From: Saccopteryx bilineata | Taxonomy: Eukaryota > Chordata > Mammalia > Chiroptera > Emballonuridae | NCBI RefSeq assembly: GCF_036850765.1 | Contig: NC_089491.1 | Coordinates: forward strand, 188,459,520 to 188,523,519 | DNA length: 64,000 nucleotides | Direction of reading: 5' to 3' | In this document: piece after piece, positions 1-10,865 of the stretch | Numbering within the stretch: position 1 is the stretch's first letter | Layout: each line of letters starts with the position of its first letter | Position numbers and translations under genes: made by a program | The notes under the pieces: generated by a model | The model's database searches: none | What the model was told of the DNA's origin: nothing | Seen by the model: the letters and a program-made list of their open reading frames with translations, nothing else

Positions 1-29
1 GCATATGCCTCTGCACAGGTCAGCACACT

Positions 30-188
30 GGACCAGCAGTGTCGGCATCGCCGAGGAGCTTATTAGAAACACACTCTTGGGATCCCCCTCAAATGCACTG
101 AATCACAAACACTTAAAGTGGGTCCCAGCAAATAATTTCAAAAAGTCTTCCCCAAGACTCTGATGCACTCTCAAGTTTGAGAACCAAA
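30..188 (+). mobile_element. MER5A-like hAT-Charlie MITE fragment
   Basis: The stretch has the MER5A order of landmarks: an 'accagcagtgtcggcatc' block, a 'ttattagaaa' block, an 'actgaatcac' block, 'gggtcccagcaa', then 'ctctgatgcactctcaag' and 'tttgagaacca' at the right end. This is an ancient eutherian non-autonomous DNA transposon. The left end may lie before base 30. The match is from memory of the consensus; no alignment was run. Confidence 0.7.
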
Positions 189-267
189 CGTGTGTAAATA
201 TAGAAGTGCATACACACATAAGCACACAGTTTCTTAACTAGTATATCATTCTAAAAACGTTAGATCC

Positions 268-400
268 CCATTAAGATTGTAAGCTGTTTCAGATGGCAGG
301 AGGCATGCGATACAATACAACTATATTATTATATTTCTGACCTAATAGCACATAGAACAGTGTTTGGCACAGAGTTGACACTTACTACATGTTTTGCCAA
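268..400 (+). mobile_element. L2 LINE 3'-end fragment
   Basis: Blocks such as 'gattgtaagctgtttcagatgg', shortened here to its core 'attgtaagct', followed by 'agaacagtgtttggcaca' are the diverged form of the L2 3' tail (stop-of-element 'gaatgtaagct ... cagtgcctggcaca'). It is an ancient mammalian LINE relic without coding capacity. Confidence 0.6.
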
Positions 401-689
401 ATACCACTTGTCTCTTGTTACCATCTGGGATCAATACTATTTAGCACCTTTGACCAAAATGGTACAAAGGAAAGAAAATAAATGAAGCACATTCTTTCAA
501 TTAAGTATGTATCTGCAGCTCTGATGAAGGCTGAGAAGACCAACATTAGTTCTGCATGCAATGCTCTTTACCTCCACATTCCTACATACTGCTGTAACTG
601 TATCTCCTTCCCAAGATTCCATACAGTTATTTGTAACTTTCCAACAGTATCTCCAGGTGTAACTTCACCCTCAAATGCCCTTCTCTGTC

Positions 690-970
690 CCCTGCCTGCC
701 TAGATAACTCCTCTGTGTCCTCCAAGGCATACCTTCAGGACACTTCTCTGGTCCCCACTCCATCATAGTGAGACACCCCTTCCTTGTGCTCCTGGGCTCT
801 CCTCTATTTTCCACTATTCTGGCACTACCCACACTCTTACAAAAAGCATGTTCACCTATCTGTCTGCCCCACCACCCTGCACTATAAGTACCTGGCAACA
901 GTTTTTTTCTCATCACTGCATCCCAGTGCTTTTCATACAACTGGTGCTCAACACCCACTGACTGGGAAAA
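690..970 (+). mobile_element. L2 LINE 3' fragment
   Basis: Pyrimidine-rich sequence with 'tctgtctgccccacca' and 'actggtgctcaacaccc' resembles the L2 3' region ('...tgtctgtctccccca...' to 'aggtgctcaataaa'). It is strongly diverged and the left boundary is approximate. The stretches at 189-267, 401-689 and 971-1375 show nothing I can assign. Confidence 0.45.
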
Positions 971-1375
971 AAGTAATGGGGTATGATTTAATACTATATG
1001 CAATTAAGTTTTCTTTGCTTCAATTTCCTCAACAACCAAACATAAATATACTTTATGCTAACAAAAAGCCTAGTTCAGAATCAAAATTAAAGTCATTTCT
1101 GCTGGTCCTTGAAGGGGTCAGGGGGCACGTGAGGCTGGTTCTACTCCCCTCCTGATATCTGAACACACTAATACATTGCCTTCAGTGGGTCTACCAGCAG
1201 TCCAGAAGCACAATGCCAGACATGGGAAAAATATGAATACAGACTCTGTTGTATTTTCCAGCGCAGCCTGCAGCACCTGTGGGGAAGTCTGCACGTGGCT
1301 GCTTCCAATGAGGAAAGCCTCCCTGACTGAGCTCCACATGGGCCCCGTGGAAGGGGCACCAGCAATGCGCCATCG

Positions 1376-2602
1376 GGCTCTGCAGATGAAAAGGTCATTT
1401 TCCGGTTATTGCAGAATTATATAGAAACAGTTCTAAAACCTCATGTAACAGAAAATGAAGAGTCTTATTCTGATGCCAAGCAGTCATTAACCCCTCAGCA
1501 GTTTAGCCAACCCAAATTGAATGACTTAGTAAGAGATTTGGGCCTATCAAAAAAAGCAGCTGAGTTATTAGCCTCCAGGCTTCAAGAAAAGAATGTACTT
1601 CACTGGTCAGCTAAAGTATCCCATTTCAGGAAGCATGAACAAATTTTTGTGGACCTTTTTTTCCCTGAAAACAAACACTTTGTTTACTGTCATGATATCA
1701 GTAGTCTTCTCAGCCAGCTAGGTGTTACCACTTACACTCCAACAGAATGGTGGCTATTTCTTGACAGCTCTAAACGGAGTCTGAAATGTGTTCTCCTACA
1801 CAACAGTAATGTTTATGCAGCGGATCCAATTGGTTATTCAACTCATCTGCGGGAAGATTATGACATAAAAATTGTCCTCAACTTTCTGAAGGATGAGAAA
1901 CATAACTGAATCATTTATGTGGATCTTAAAATGGTAAATTTCCTGCTAGGACAACAGAGAGGTTTCACGAAGTATCCTTGCTTTCTGTGTTTGTGGAACA
2001 GCTGAGCTCGGGAGAAACACTGGACACAGAAGGAGAGGCCGAAACGTGAAGCTCTGGAAGTAGGGATGCAAAATATTGTGAATGAACCTGTAGTTAATCG
2101 AGACAGGATCATTTTTCTCCCACTTCATATCAAACTTGGCTTAATGAAGCAGTTTGTTCAGGCTTTGAATAGAGAAAGTGAATGCTTTCAACATATTATT
2201 TCTGCTTTTCCTGCCTTGTCTTTTGAGAAGATAAAAGCAGTTGTATTCGATGCACCTCAAAATTGAACCCTCATATATGATGAAGAATTTGCCAGGAAGA
2301 TGAATAAGGAGGAGAAAGCAGCATGGCAGTCTTTTGTGGCAGTTACTAAGAACTTCCTTGGCAACAAGAAAGCAGAAAACTATGAACTTCTGGTTCAAAG
2401 AATGCTGTTGGCTTTCTGCAACATTGGATGTAATGTGAGTGTTAAGATTCACTTCCTAAACAGTCACCTTGATAAGTTTCCTGAAAATCTTGGAGCTGTT
2501 AGTGATGAGCAGACTACTGCTGGAGCATCAAACCAGATTGTCCTTGACAAGTACACAAACGCAAGAGCTACAAACACAAATTTTTGCCTGAATAGAATTT
2601 AA
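1376..2602 (+). pseudogene. Decayed copy of an unrecognised conserved protein (single frame, three stops)
   Basis: One reading frame runs across this whole stretch, roughly 400 codons, interrupted only by in-frame TGA codons at 1907-1909, 2003-2005 and 2264-2266. There is no frameshift. The deduced protein looks like real, once-constrained coding sequence. It starts in a DEKVIFRLLQNYIETVL region, has a hydrophobic KLGLMKQFVQAL segment near 2125-2165, a metal-site-like YPCFLC motif near 1970-1990 just after DLKMVNFLLGQQ, and ends with an HLDKFPENLGAVSDEQ stretch near 2460-2515. These blocks remind me of a widespread uncharacterised family seen in many invertebrate and some vertebrate genomes, possibly transposon-derived. 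I cannot name it and assign no function. No intron-like gap is visible, which fits a retrocopy or an intronless source. No poly-A tail or TSD was found. The upstream limit is uncertain: the frame is closed by a TGA at 1328-1330 and no convincing ATG is present before the similarity starts. Confidence 0.7.
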
Positions 2603-3753
2603 ATAAGTTTTTTGCAAATTTTATGATTAAAATAAGTGTTTTAATATGTTCTATTTAGAAATTGTAGACAAATTCTGATGCAATCATATCTTTTAGTGTA
2701 TTAGTGTATTTATTGCATTATATAAATTATTATATTTTCACAAAGATGATGCTCAAGAAGACATTCTACTTCATTATATTAAACTAAATGTTGAAAACTT
2801 TACACGATGAAAACCTAAAATCTTGAATTACAAAAAAACCCTGTAGCTTACAGAGAAAAACTAATGTCAGATTTGAGATCAGCACACTCGAATTAGGTAA
2901 GAACAAGTGTTTTTGTGGATGCAACAAAAATTTTGTTCCTCAGTGTAATAAATGAACACTTAAAAACCAGTATATATTTACAGCAAGCACATACAATGGG
3001 TACGTGTGCCATGAAAGTGCTCAAGCTAAATAAAGACATGAGGCCTTGGGGTGCATCACCATCAATGCTGGGTGAGCAGACCGGGACTTGCCGAGCAAGA
3101 AGGGGAAAGCTGAGCAAAGGCTGCAGAGAGGAATGGAAGGCTGAGGCTTCAAGCTGGAGCAAGACTGCTGTGTGGGTGGAACGAGCAGTCAGGAGATGGC
3201 AGCGTTTGGAGCAGAGTGAAGACAGGGAGACAGCCAGAGAAGGAGAACTAGATAACATGGGGCCATGGTGGCCGTTTGAAAAAGGCTTTGGTTCCACTCT
3301 GAATGAAAGAAAATTGGGAGACTTTGGAGGAGAGGGCACTTGATTGGACTCCAACTTGCTAAAATGATCACCTTGGCTGCTATGTCCCTCATCCAAGAGC
3401 TGCACATCTGCCTTCCTATTGAAAACCAAAACTGCCGTCCTCCCCAGCAGCAGTCTGTAATCTGTTTGCCACCCAGGCTATTGTATGACAGACCCTGCAG
3501 GAGCTCACTACATACTCAAATCCAACCAAGTTCCTGTGCCCTTCACAGGACTTCCGGGAATGGCCAAGTCCTCCTCTCTCCTTGCACCCCATTTTGCCCT
3601 CCTTATGATGAGGTGAGACTTTGACTTGATTCTCCAACAAATGGCTAAGCAAAGCTCATGGTAGCTCTGAAAGCAGGAAGGGTGAAGGTTCCGTGACAGC
3701 AGTGGTTAATCAGCAGCTGACTGCCATCTGTGTGGAGAAGAGGCAGGGGCTTC
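2603..3753. other. No gene seen; AT-rich then unique sequence
   Basis: The first 280 bases after the decayed coding copy are AT-rich and could be its old 3' flank. The rest (2880-3753) has mixed composition with short open frames on both strands that show no domain, no codon bias and no partner exons. I see no recognisable repeat. Confidence 0.5.
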
Positions 3754-3761
3754 ATCTAAGT

Positions 3762-4081
3762 CAGGGGTCCCCAAAGTATGGCCCGCGGGCCACATGCCAT
3801 TTATCCAGCCCCCGCCGCACTTCCGGAAGGGGCACCTCTTTCATTGGTGGTCAGTGAGAGGAGCATAGTTCCCATTGAAATACTGGTAAGTTTGTTGATT
3901 TAAATTTACTTGTTCTTTATTTTAAATATTGTATTTGTTCTCGTTTTGTTTTTTTTACTTTAAAATAAGATATGTGCAGTGTGCATAGGGATTTGTTCAT
4001 AGTTTTTTTTTATAGTCTGGCCCTCCAACGGTCTGAAGGACAGTGAACTAGCCCCCTGTGTAAAAAGTTTGGGGACCCCTG
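3762..4081. mobile_element. Non-autonomous hAT-superfamily MITE with 8-bp TSD
   Basis: The 320-bp element begins CAGGGGTCCCCAAA and ends with the exact reverse complement TTTGGGGACCCCTG, giving a 14-bp perfect terminal inverted repeat. Flanking 8-mers at 3754-3761 (ATCTAAGT) and 4082-4089 (GTCTAAGT) match at 7 of 8 positions; an 8-bp TSD is the hAT signature. Inside are a GC palindrome 'cccgcgggcc' near the left end and an AT-rich centre. There is no transposase frame, so it must have been mobilised in trans. Similar elements are known in several mammals and were spread by lateral transfer in some lineages; the exact family name is not determined. Confidence 0.85.
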
Positions 4082-4928
4082 GTCTAAGTGTACAATTAAA
4101 CCCGCCTTGTCTTACCATAGTGGACCGTGCATGAATCCCCCTACTCTCTCAGGACCTATGTTCTTATTTTTAAATCACATCCACAGAACTTATTTCTCTG
4201 AAGCTGAAAGTTTATACCTTTTTATCGCCTTCATTCATTTTCCCCATCCCCCACCTCTGATGACCATGGATATACTCTGTTTCTGAGTTCTGTTTTTTTT
4301 TAAATTCAATGTATAAGTGAGATTATAGAGTACTTTCCTTTCTCTGTGTGACTTATTTCACTTAGCATATGGCTTTCCAGGGTTATCAATGTTGTAACAA
4401 ATGGCAGAATTTTCTTTTTTTTTCACAGTTGAATAACATTCCATTGTCCTTATATCCCACCTTTCCTTTACCCATTCATCTGAGTTGGCACCTTGTTTCA
4501 ACATCCTGGCCCCTGTAATTCATGCTGAAATGAACAGGGGAGTACAGATACTGCTTTGAGATGGTAATTTCATTTTCTTTGGATATATACCAAGGAATAG
4601 GATGACTGGGTCATATAATTGTTCTATTTTTAATTTTTTAAGGAACTTCCACACTGTTTTCCACTGTGGCTGTGCTAATTTGCAGTCCCACTGAGAGTGC
4701 ACAGCATTCTCTTTTTTCAGCATTCTTTCCTTTTTTTATAAGTCATTCTATATCTTGTCTTTTTTTATAAGTCATTCTAACAGGTGTGAGGTGATATCTC
4801 ATTGTGTTTTTGATTTGCATTTCCCTGATGACTAATGATGTTGAGCACCTTTTCACATATCTGCTGGCCATGTATGTCTGTCTTCTTTGGGAAAATGCCC
4901 GTTCAGTTATGTCCATTTTTAAGTCAGA

Positions 4929-5073
4929 TTTTTTTTTTTTTTTGAGAGAGAGAGAGAGGCAGAAAGAGAGAGACAGGAACATCAGGCTGCTCCTGTATGT
5001 GCCCTGACTGGGGAATTGAACCGGCAACCTCCATGCTCCAGGAGCATGCTCCAACTAACCTATACTGCCAGAG
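4929..5073 (-). mobile_element. tRNA-derived SINE, short type
   Basis: A T-run followed by a GA-rich tract and 'tgtgccctgactgggg', then 'aattgaaccggcaacc', is the reverse complement of a SINE whose tRNA-like head carries a B box (GGTTGCCGGTTCAATTCC type). The poly-T at 4929-4944 is its A-tail seen antisense. It is inserted in the old L1. The tRNA head is truncated or diverged at its right end. Confidence 0.75.
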
Positions 5074-5079
5074 CTTAAC

Positions 5080-5262
5080 AATTTTATTTTATTGATTGAT
5101 TGATTTTATTTAGAGATATAAAGAGAGGAAGGGAGAGAGAAGGGAAGCATTCGTTTGTTGTTCCACTCAGTTGTGCATTTATTTGTTGCTTCCTGTGTGT
5201 GGTCTGGGGATCAAATCTGCAACCTTATAGTTTTGGGACAGTATTCTTAACTGACTAAGTTA
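5080..5262 (-). mobile_element. tRNA-derived SINE, degraded
   Basis: The order is T-rich tail, GA-rich tract (5115-5150), 'cactcagttgtgcattta' body, then 'ggggatcaaatctgcaacc' (degenerate B box on the minus strand). This matches an older, more diverged bat-type SINE inserted next to the preceding one. Confidence 0.55.
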
Positions 5263-5286
5263 AATGGCCTGGGCCTGTTTGTTTTT

Positions 5287-5291
5287 CTTTC

Positions 5292-5343
<52 letters not shown>
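5287..5343. repeat. (TTTA)n microsatellite
   Basis: An almost perfect TTTA tandem array of about 57 bases lies at the tail end of the adjoining minus-strand SINE. It probably grew from that SINE's A-rich tail, as tetranucleotide repeats often do. Confidence 0.9.
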
Positions 5344-5344
<1 letters not shown>

Positions 5345-5703
5345 TTAAGTGAGAATCAGGGAGGCAGAGAAACAGACTTCCACAAGCGCCCTGAACAGGT
5401 TCCACCTGGCAAGTCCCCTACCGGGCGATGCTCTGCCCATCTGGGTTGTTGCTCCATTGCTCAGCAACTGATTGGTTTTAGTTCCTGAGGCAAGGCCATG
5501 GAGCCATTCTCAGTGCCCTGGACCTCGAACCGTTCAAGCCATGGCTGCAGGATCAGAAGAGAGAGGGAGAGAAAAAGAGAAGAAAGAGGGGTAGGGGTAG
5601 GGAAGTAGATGGTTGTTTCTCCTGTGTGCCCTGACCAGGAATTGAACCCAGGACTTCACATGCCGGGCTGATGCTCTACCACTGACCCAACTGGCCAGGG
5701 CCA
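5344..5703 (-). mobile_element. Long tRNA-derived SINE (Rhin-1-like type)
   Basis: On the minus strand the element starts at 'ggccctggccagttgggtc' (complement near 5685-5703), with A and B boxes and a B-box-like 'gggttcaattcc', followed by 'cagggcacacaggagaa', a CT-rich tract, and a long tRNA-unrelated body ending in the TTTA array. The same body occurs in plus orientation at 26784 and 41785. RNA polymerase III transcription and L1-machinery retrotransposition are known for such SINEs. Confidence 0.85.
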
Positions 5704-7620
5704 ATTTGTTGTTTTTTTTATTGACTTATATGTTTTGGAAATTAAACCCTTGTCAGATATATGATTTGCAAATATTTTCTCCCATTTCATAAGCTGCCTT
5801 TTTATTTTGTTGATGGTTTCCTCTGCTGCACAGAAGCTTTATAGTTTGATGTCATCCCATTTGTTTATGTTGCTCTTGTTGAGTTGGCTTTTCGTTTCCA
5901 ATTCAAAAAAATTATTGCCAATACCTACGTCCAGGAGCTTACCCCTTATGGTTTCTTCTATGAGTTTTATAAGTTCTAGTCTTACATTCACATTTTTAAT
6001 CCATTTCGAGTTGATTCTTGTGTATGGTGTAATATAGTGGTCCAGTTTTATTCTTTTGCATGTAGCCATCCAGTTTTCCCAACAACATTTATTGAAAAGA
6101 CTGTCCTTTTTCTTCCTCCTTGGTTGTAAATTAATTGACCACTTATTACCCCATTATGTTCTGAAGGGATATTTTCTGCTTCACAAAATCAAAACACCAG
6201 CTCTGATGAAAGCAAAGGGGCTGCTCCCAACAGCTTCTATGCACAGTGCACCTTCCTCCACCAGCCGTGCTCACTTTGCCCTCCCTTCTCTCAGTCATGT
6301 CCCACCAGATACTGAAAGAACCACCTTCCCCAAACAGGCCAAATCTCCTTGGCTTTTTAAAATCATTTTATAAATTTTTAAATTTCAGTTGACATACAAT
6401 ATTATATTAGTTTCAGGTACACACTCCAGTGATTAGACATAATATAACTTAGTGATCATCCTGATAAATCTCATACCCATCTGACACCATACATAGGCGT
6501 CAAAATATTATCGACTGTATTCCCTATGCTGCACTTTACACACCCATGACTATTCTGTAACCACCAATTTGTACTTCTCAATCCCTTCATGTTTTTCACC
6601 CATTCCTCCCAAACCCCCTCTATCTGGCAGCCATCACAATATTCTCTGCATCTATGAGTCTGTTTCTGTTCTGCTTGTTTATTTTGGTTTTGGGTTGTTT
6701 TTAGATTCAATTGTTGATAGATATGTATTTATTGCCATTTTATTGTTCATATTTTTTATCTTTTATTTTTCTTCTTCTTCCTAAAGAGGACCCTTTAACA
6801 TTTCATGTTATATGGTTTGGTGGTAATAAACTCCTTTAGCTTTTTCTTGTCTGGGAAGCTCTTTATCTGTCCTTTAATTCTAAATGATAGCCTTGCTGGG
6901 TAGAGTAGTCTTGGTTATAGGTCCTTCCTTTTCATCACTTTAAATATTTCTTGCCACTCTCTTCTGGCCTGCTAAGTTTCTGCTGAGAAACCACCTAACA
7001 GTTTTATGGGAGCTCCCTTATAGGTAACTGACTGCTTTTCTCTTGCTACTTTTAAGATTACCTCCTTGTCTTTAAACTCTGGCATTTTAATTACAATGTA
7101 TATTGGTGTGGGGCTCTTTGGGTTCATCTTGTTTGGGATTCTGTGCTTCCTGGACTTGTATGTCTATTTCCTTCGCCAGATTAGGAAAGTTTCCCATCAT
7201 TATTTTTTCAAATAAATAGTCAATTTCTTGTTTGCTCTTTTCTCCTTCTGGTACCCCTATGATGTGAATGTTGGTGCACTAAAGTTTTCCCAGAGGTTTC
7301 CTATACTAGCTTTATTATTTTAGATTCTTTTTTCTTTTTGCTGTTCTGATTGGGTGTTTTCTGTTTCCTTAATATTCCAAATCATTGATTTAATTCTCAG
7401 CTTCATCTACTCTACTGTTGATGCCAATTAGTCTTCATTAGTATATCTTTCATTTCTGACTGGTTCTTTTTTTATGGTTTCTATGCCTTCTTTTGACGCT
7501 GTTGAAATTCACAGTGAGTTCCCTGAAGTTCTCACTAAGTTCCTTGAGTATCTTTGTAATAGTTGTTTTGAACTCTGTATCTGGTAATTTCCTTTCTTCC
7601 ATTTAATTTCATTTAGTTTT

Positions 7621-7634
7621 TCTTTCTTTTCTTT

Positions 7635-7674
<40 letters not shown>

Positions 7675-7676
7675 TT
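7621..7676. repeat. (TTTC)n microsatellite inside the HAL1
   Basis: A near-perfect TTTC array of about 56 bases lies in the region upstream of HAL1 ORF1 (minus-strand sense GAAA). It is a polypurine/polypyrimidine tract and likely polymorphic in length. Confidence 0.9.
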
Positions 7677-8276
7677 TCTAGAGATATCTTCTATTTCATT
7701 TGGGACATGTTTGCTTGTCTCCATATTTTGGCTGCTTCCTTATGCTTATTTCTACATATTATTAGGTAGAGCTGCTGTGTCTGCCAGACGTGGCAGAGTG
7801 ACTTTGTGCAGGAGGTGTCCTGTAGGGCCTGTGGTGCAGCCTCCCCAGTCACCCAAGCTGGGCACTTTAGCTTCAACCCTGTGTGGGCTTTGTGCACTGT
7901 CCTGTTGTAGTTGAGCTTTGACTACTGCTGGTATCACTGGGAGGGACTGACTCCCCAGGTCAATTGGCTGTGAGGACCAGCTGGGGCTACAGAGGAGACG
8001 CTGTGCAGGAGTCAACCCTATGGAGCAGGACTTGCTTCAGTGGGGCTCTGGAGCTCACTGAGTCTGCCTCCTGAGGGTATCACTCCTGGAGGTAGTAGGG
8101 TTATAATCCAGTGTGCTCTGAAGCTGTCCACCAGATGCACCAGTTCTGAGGCCTTCCTGGAGATGCAAGGTCAGCCACCACCTGTGCCCTTCCTGGGGCC
8201 ACCCAGCATGAACTACAGAGTGATCTTCAGATGGCTGCTACTTATGCTGGGCTTAAAGGTGCATGACACAGGCCAC

Positions 8277-8498
8277 GCTATAAACCAAGGCCAGCTGCCA
8301 TTCATGCCAGGCCTAGGGCTACTTAGCAAGAAATAAGGCATGCTGATGCCAGATACTGCTTGTTTGAGATATTTTAGGAAAGTCCAAGCTATAAACCAAG
8401 GCCAGCTGCCATTCATGCCAGGCCTAGGGCCACTTAGCAAGAAATAAGGCATGCTGATGCCAGATACTGCTTGTTTGAGATATTTTAGGAAAGTCCAA
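8277..8498. repeat. 111-bp tandem duplication
   Basis: Bases 8277-8387 and 8388-8498 are two adjacent copies of one 111-bp unit beginning GCTATAAACCAAGG and ending GAAAGTCCAA. I see one difference between them (GGGCTACTT versus GGGCCACTT). Such similarity inside an otherwise decayed HAL1 leader means the duplication is much younger than the element. Confidence 0.95.
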
Positions 8499-8511
8499 AG
8501 TATGAGGCAAG

Positions 8512-8589
8512 AGAGGCCATTGTATAGAAAAGCCACTGGAAATGGCTTGGAGAGGCCATTGTATAGAAAAGCCACTGGAAATGGCTTGG
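8512..8589. repeat. 39-bp perfect tandem duplication
   Basis: Bases 8512-8550 and 8551-8589 are identical 39-bp units beginning AGAGGCCATTG and ending ATGGCTTGG. It lies only 13 bases beyond the 111-bp duplication but has a different unit, so it is a second, independent slippage or repair event. Confidence 0.95.
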
Positions 8590-9330
8590 GTGGGATTGCA
8601 GAATGGTTAGGGTATGGTCTCAGAGCATCACTAGGGTGAGATGAACAGTGTGAGTGAAATTAATGGAGACTCAGATCTGGTGCCCACCTTCTGGCTCTCT
8701 GTGTGTGTGTGGGGGGGTAGTATCTCAGAAAAAGAACAATGGCCTCTCCCAACACTTCTGTCTGGCAGAAAGCTGCCAACCCACCCACCCCCCCCAGCTC
8801 TTGCCCTGATGCCAGACAATTCTGTTCATCCCTTGTATGTCCTAGTTCCTTTCAAGCTGCTGCCCAGCACTGGAGCTCAGAGGGATTGAATCCGAGTGAG
8901 TCCATGCATGCGCCCTTTAAGAGGAACTGTTTAGGACTCCAGCAACTCACTGACTCACTCAGCCACACTCCCCACTGGTCTTTACAGTCAGAGTTATGGG
9001 GATTTCTCTTACTGGCTCTGGAACCCTGGGCATGGAGACCTGGTATGGGGCTGGGCCTTCGTTCCTTAGAAGGGACCTCCCAGCCAAGCTATCTCTCCCA
9101 ATTTTTATCTGCCACATGAGTAGTGGGATCAGCTTGTCTGAGTCTCCACCCCTCCTCCCAGTCTCAATGTGGTTTCTTCTTTAAATCCCTAGCTTTAGGA
9201 AATCCATTCAGCCAGATTTCTGGCAGTTCTGAATAATGGTTGTTCTGTAGTTTAAGCTGTGATTTTGATGTGGTTGTGGGAGGATTCGATTAAAGCATTT
9301 ACTATGATCCCATCTTGACCAGGAGTTCCC

Positions 9331-10429
9331 CGATCCTCCTTGTTTAAACAATGACCAATTGGGAAGACAAGGGAAATGGATCTAAATAGAAAGATCACTG
9401 TCTGTTGCATAGTGAGCAGAACTGGTCAGATCTTCAGAAAAGGTTGCTGTCACAACCAACAACTTTCTGCTTTATAACTCCAATTGTTAAAAGAATATTA
9501 AAATATTATTCCACAAAATCTGGGCCCTAGACCAATGACAGAAAAATGGGACTACAGTTCTCCCAAATAACAGAGTGAAATGACAGGTAGTTCTTCCTGA
9601 ATCTTAATGCCATTCCAGATGAAAAAACAGACTTCCAGGGGGGAAAAAAAAACAGTTTCATGGTGATCCCTGGGTTTATGAATAATCATGGCACTAAATA
9701 TTTATAAGCCAGGGGAAATGGACTGTGTGTCCATCATTCTGTAAAATTGTGCTTGCTGCAATATTTAAAATAGTCTAAAAATATACTCTACAAGCCCAAG
9801 TTTAGGGCAGTGATTTCAACGACACCTTTGTTTAATCATTTATAATTTCATTTTAAACTGGGGTCATCTTTTGATTCCGAATACAAAGGCATCCATGATG
9901 AAGGGTTTCTTCTTTCTCTTGCTTCCCATTCAGTCACTGAATACATTCAGTACTTGTTCATTTATACATGAGAGAAACATCAAGACATAAAAATAAATCA
10001 AAGCTGTAAGAGGCTCTTTTTTGATAAACACAGATGAAGGCAACCTATGCATTAACTGCACAAGTACTACATGGATATTATCATTATTAAAAATAATGAT
10101 AATAAGAAAAAAAATTAAATTAACTTGCCTCATATGCCACCATTCAGAGATAGTCACTCTGATTTGGGGAATCTTTGCTTACTCAGAGAGTTCCCTTTTT
10201 CCTTCTTTTTATTGAGGTATAATTCACATACCATAAGATATTTTTTAAATCAACAGTATTTTGATTTAATTACCATGCTATCATATTCATTTTTATCCAT
10301 ATATTTTTTAGTGGTCTACACTTTAGAAAATGAGAAAATCCTAAAGATCTTACATACCCAGCCCCGTCTCTCCATTCCGCCATGCCCGACTACAAGTCCC
10401 TATCACCAGTGACTGTGCTGGGCTAGTCT
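9331..10429. other. Mostly unique sequence with a short L1 3'-end relic
   Basis: No gene is visible. Around 10205-10290 the 'attgaggtataattcacata' type of block is a short antisense piece of an ancient L1 3' end. The rest is AT-rich unique DNA. Confidence 0.5.
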
Positions 10430-10865
10430 TCACCCCTCCAGACCCATCTCCCCAATCTACTCTCTACACCGCCCCTCATGTGTTCTTCTCTAACTCATAA
10501 GCCAGAGCCATTCCTTGCTGACTCTCCTTCCACGGCCTCCATGGCCTCCATGCACTGGCTCGTACCCTCTGTGATGCCCACTGCTGTTCTCCCTGTCTGT
10601 CTCTCCTATAAACCCTGATGTCCTTTCACACTTGTCTCTTCTGCCTCTACCACATTCTCTGATGTCCACACTTTACTAATAGGACAGCTTTTCTATACAC
10701 AGCTCCATCTTAGAATCTTATAAGTGACTGTTTCAGTGCCGATCTCCCACCAGACTGTACCTCTTGGGAAGCAGGGGTGGGGTTTTTTCAGGTTGGGACC
10801 CACAGTCCTGTACAAGGTATGTGGCTTATAGCAAATAGTCAATAAAAGCATTTGTGAAGAACATT
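10430..10865 (+). mobile_element. L2 LINE 3' fragment
   Basis: A pyrimidine-rich stretch is followed by 'cccaccagactgtacctc' and then 'agcaaatagtcaataaaa', matching the diverged order of L2 3' sequence ('ctagactgtgagctcc ... aggcactcaataaa'). It is ancient and non-coding. Confidence 0.55.

Larger units (their letters stand above)
4180..6150 (-). mobile_element. Old antisense L1 (3' end and ORF2 C-terminal part), split by SINEs
   Basis: Read on the minus strand, this holds the L1 3' end followed by the ORF2 C-terminal region. Antisense landmarks include 'gaatagga tgactgggtcat' near 4595-4615, 'gcagtcccactgagagtg' near 4682-4700, 'ttgagcaccttttcacat' near 4840-4858 and 'tttgcaaatattttctccca' near 5766. 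The L1 is interrupted at 4929-5703 by three SINEs and a TTTA microsatellite, and resumes at about 5704. Stops and indels are scattered throughout. It is 5'-truncated within ORF2 and older than the full-length copies further right. Confidence 0.85.
6366..9330 (-). mobile_element. HAL1-type 'half-L1', antisense, near full length
   Basis: Read on the minus strand, the element runs from a 5' end near 9330 ('gatgggatcatagtaaatg' side, the diverged form of the L1 'gccatcttgg' start). A GC-rich leader (about 7700-9300) and an ORF1-like region (about 6790-7600) follow. The ORF1 region shows the antisense 'tttctgctgagaaa' and 'cttctggcctg' blocks typical of ORF1 C-terminal coding. It then passes straight into an L1 3' UTR (6366-6780, 'cagttgacatacaatatt' block). 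No ORF2 lies between, which is the defining HAL1 layout. No long open frame survives. The leader has picked up local tandem duplications and a TTTC array. Confidence 0.75.

Noticed and set aside
2893..3429. 178-codon minus-strand and 142-codon plus-strand frames
   Set aside because: They overlap each other; the translations are Ser/Pro/Leu-rich low-information sequences with no domain and no upstream promoter evidence.
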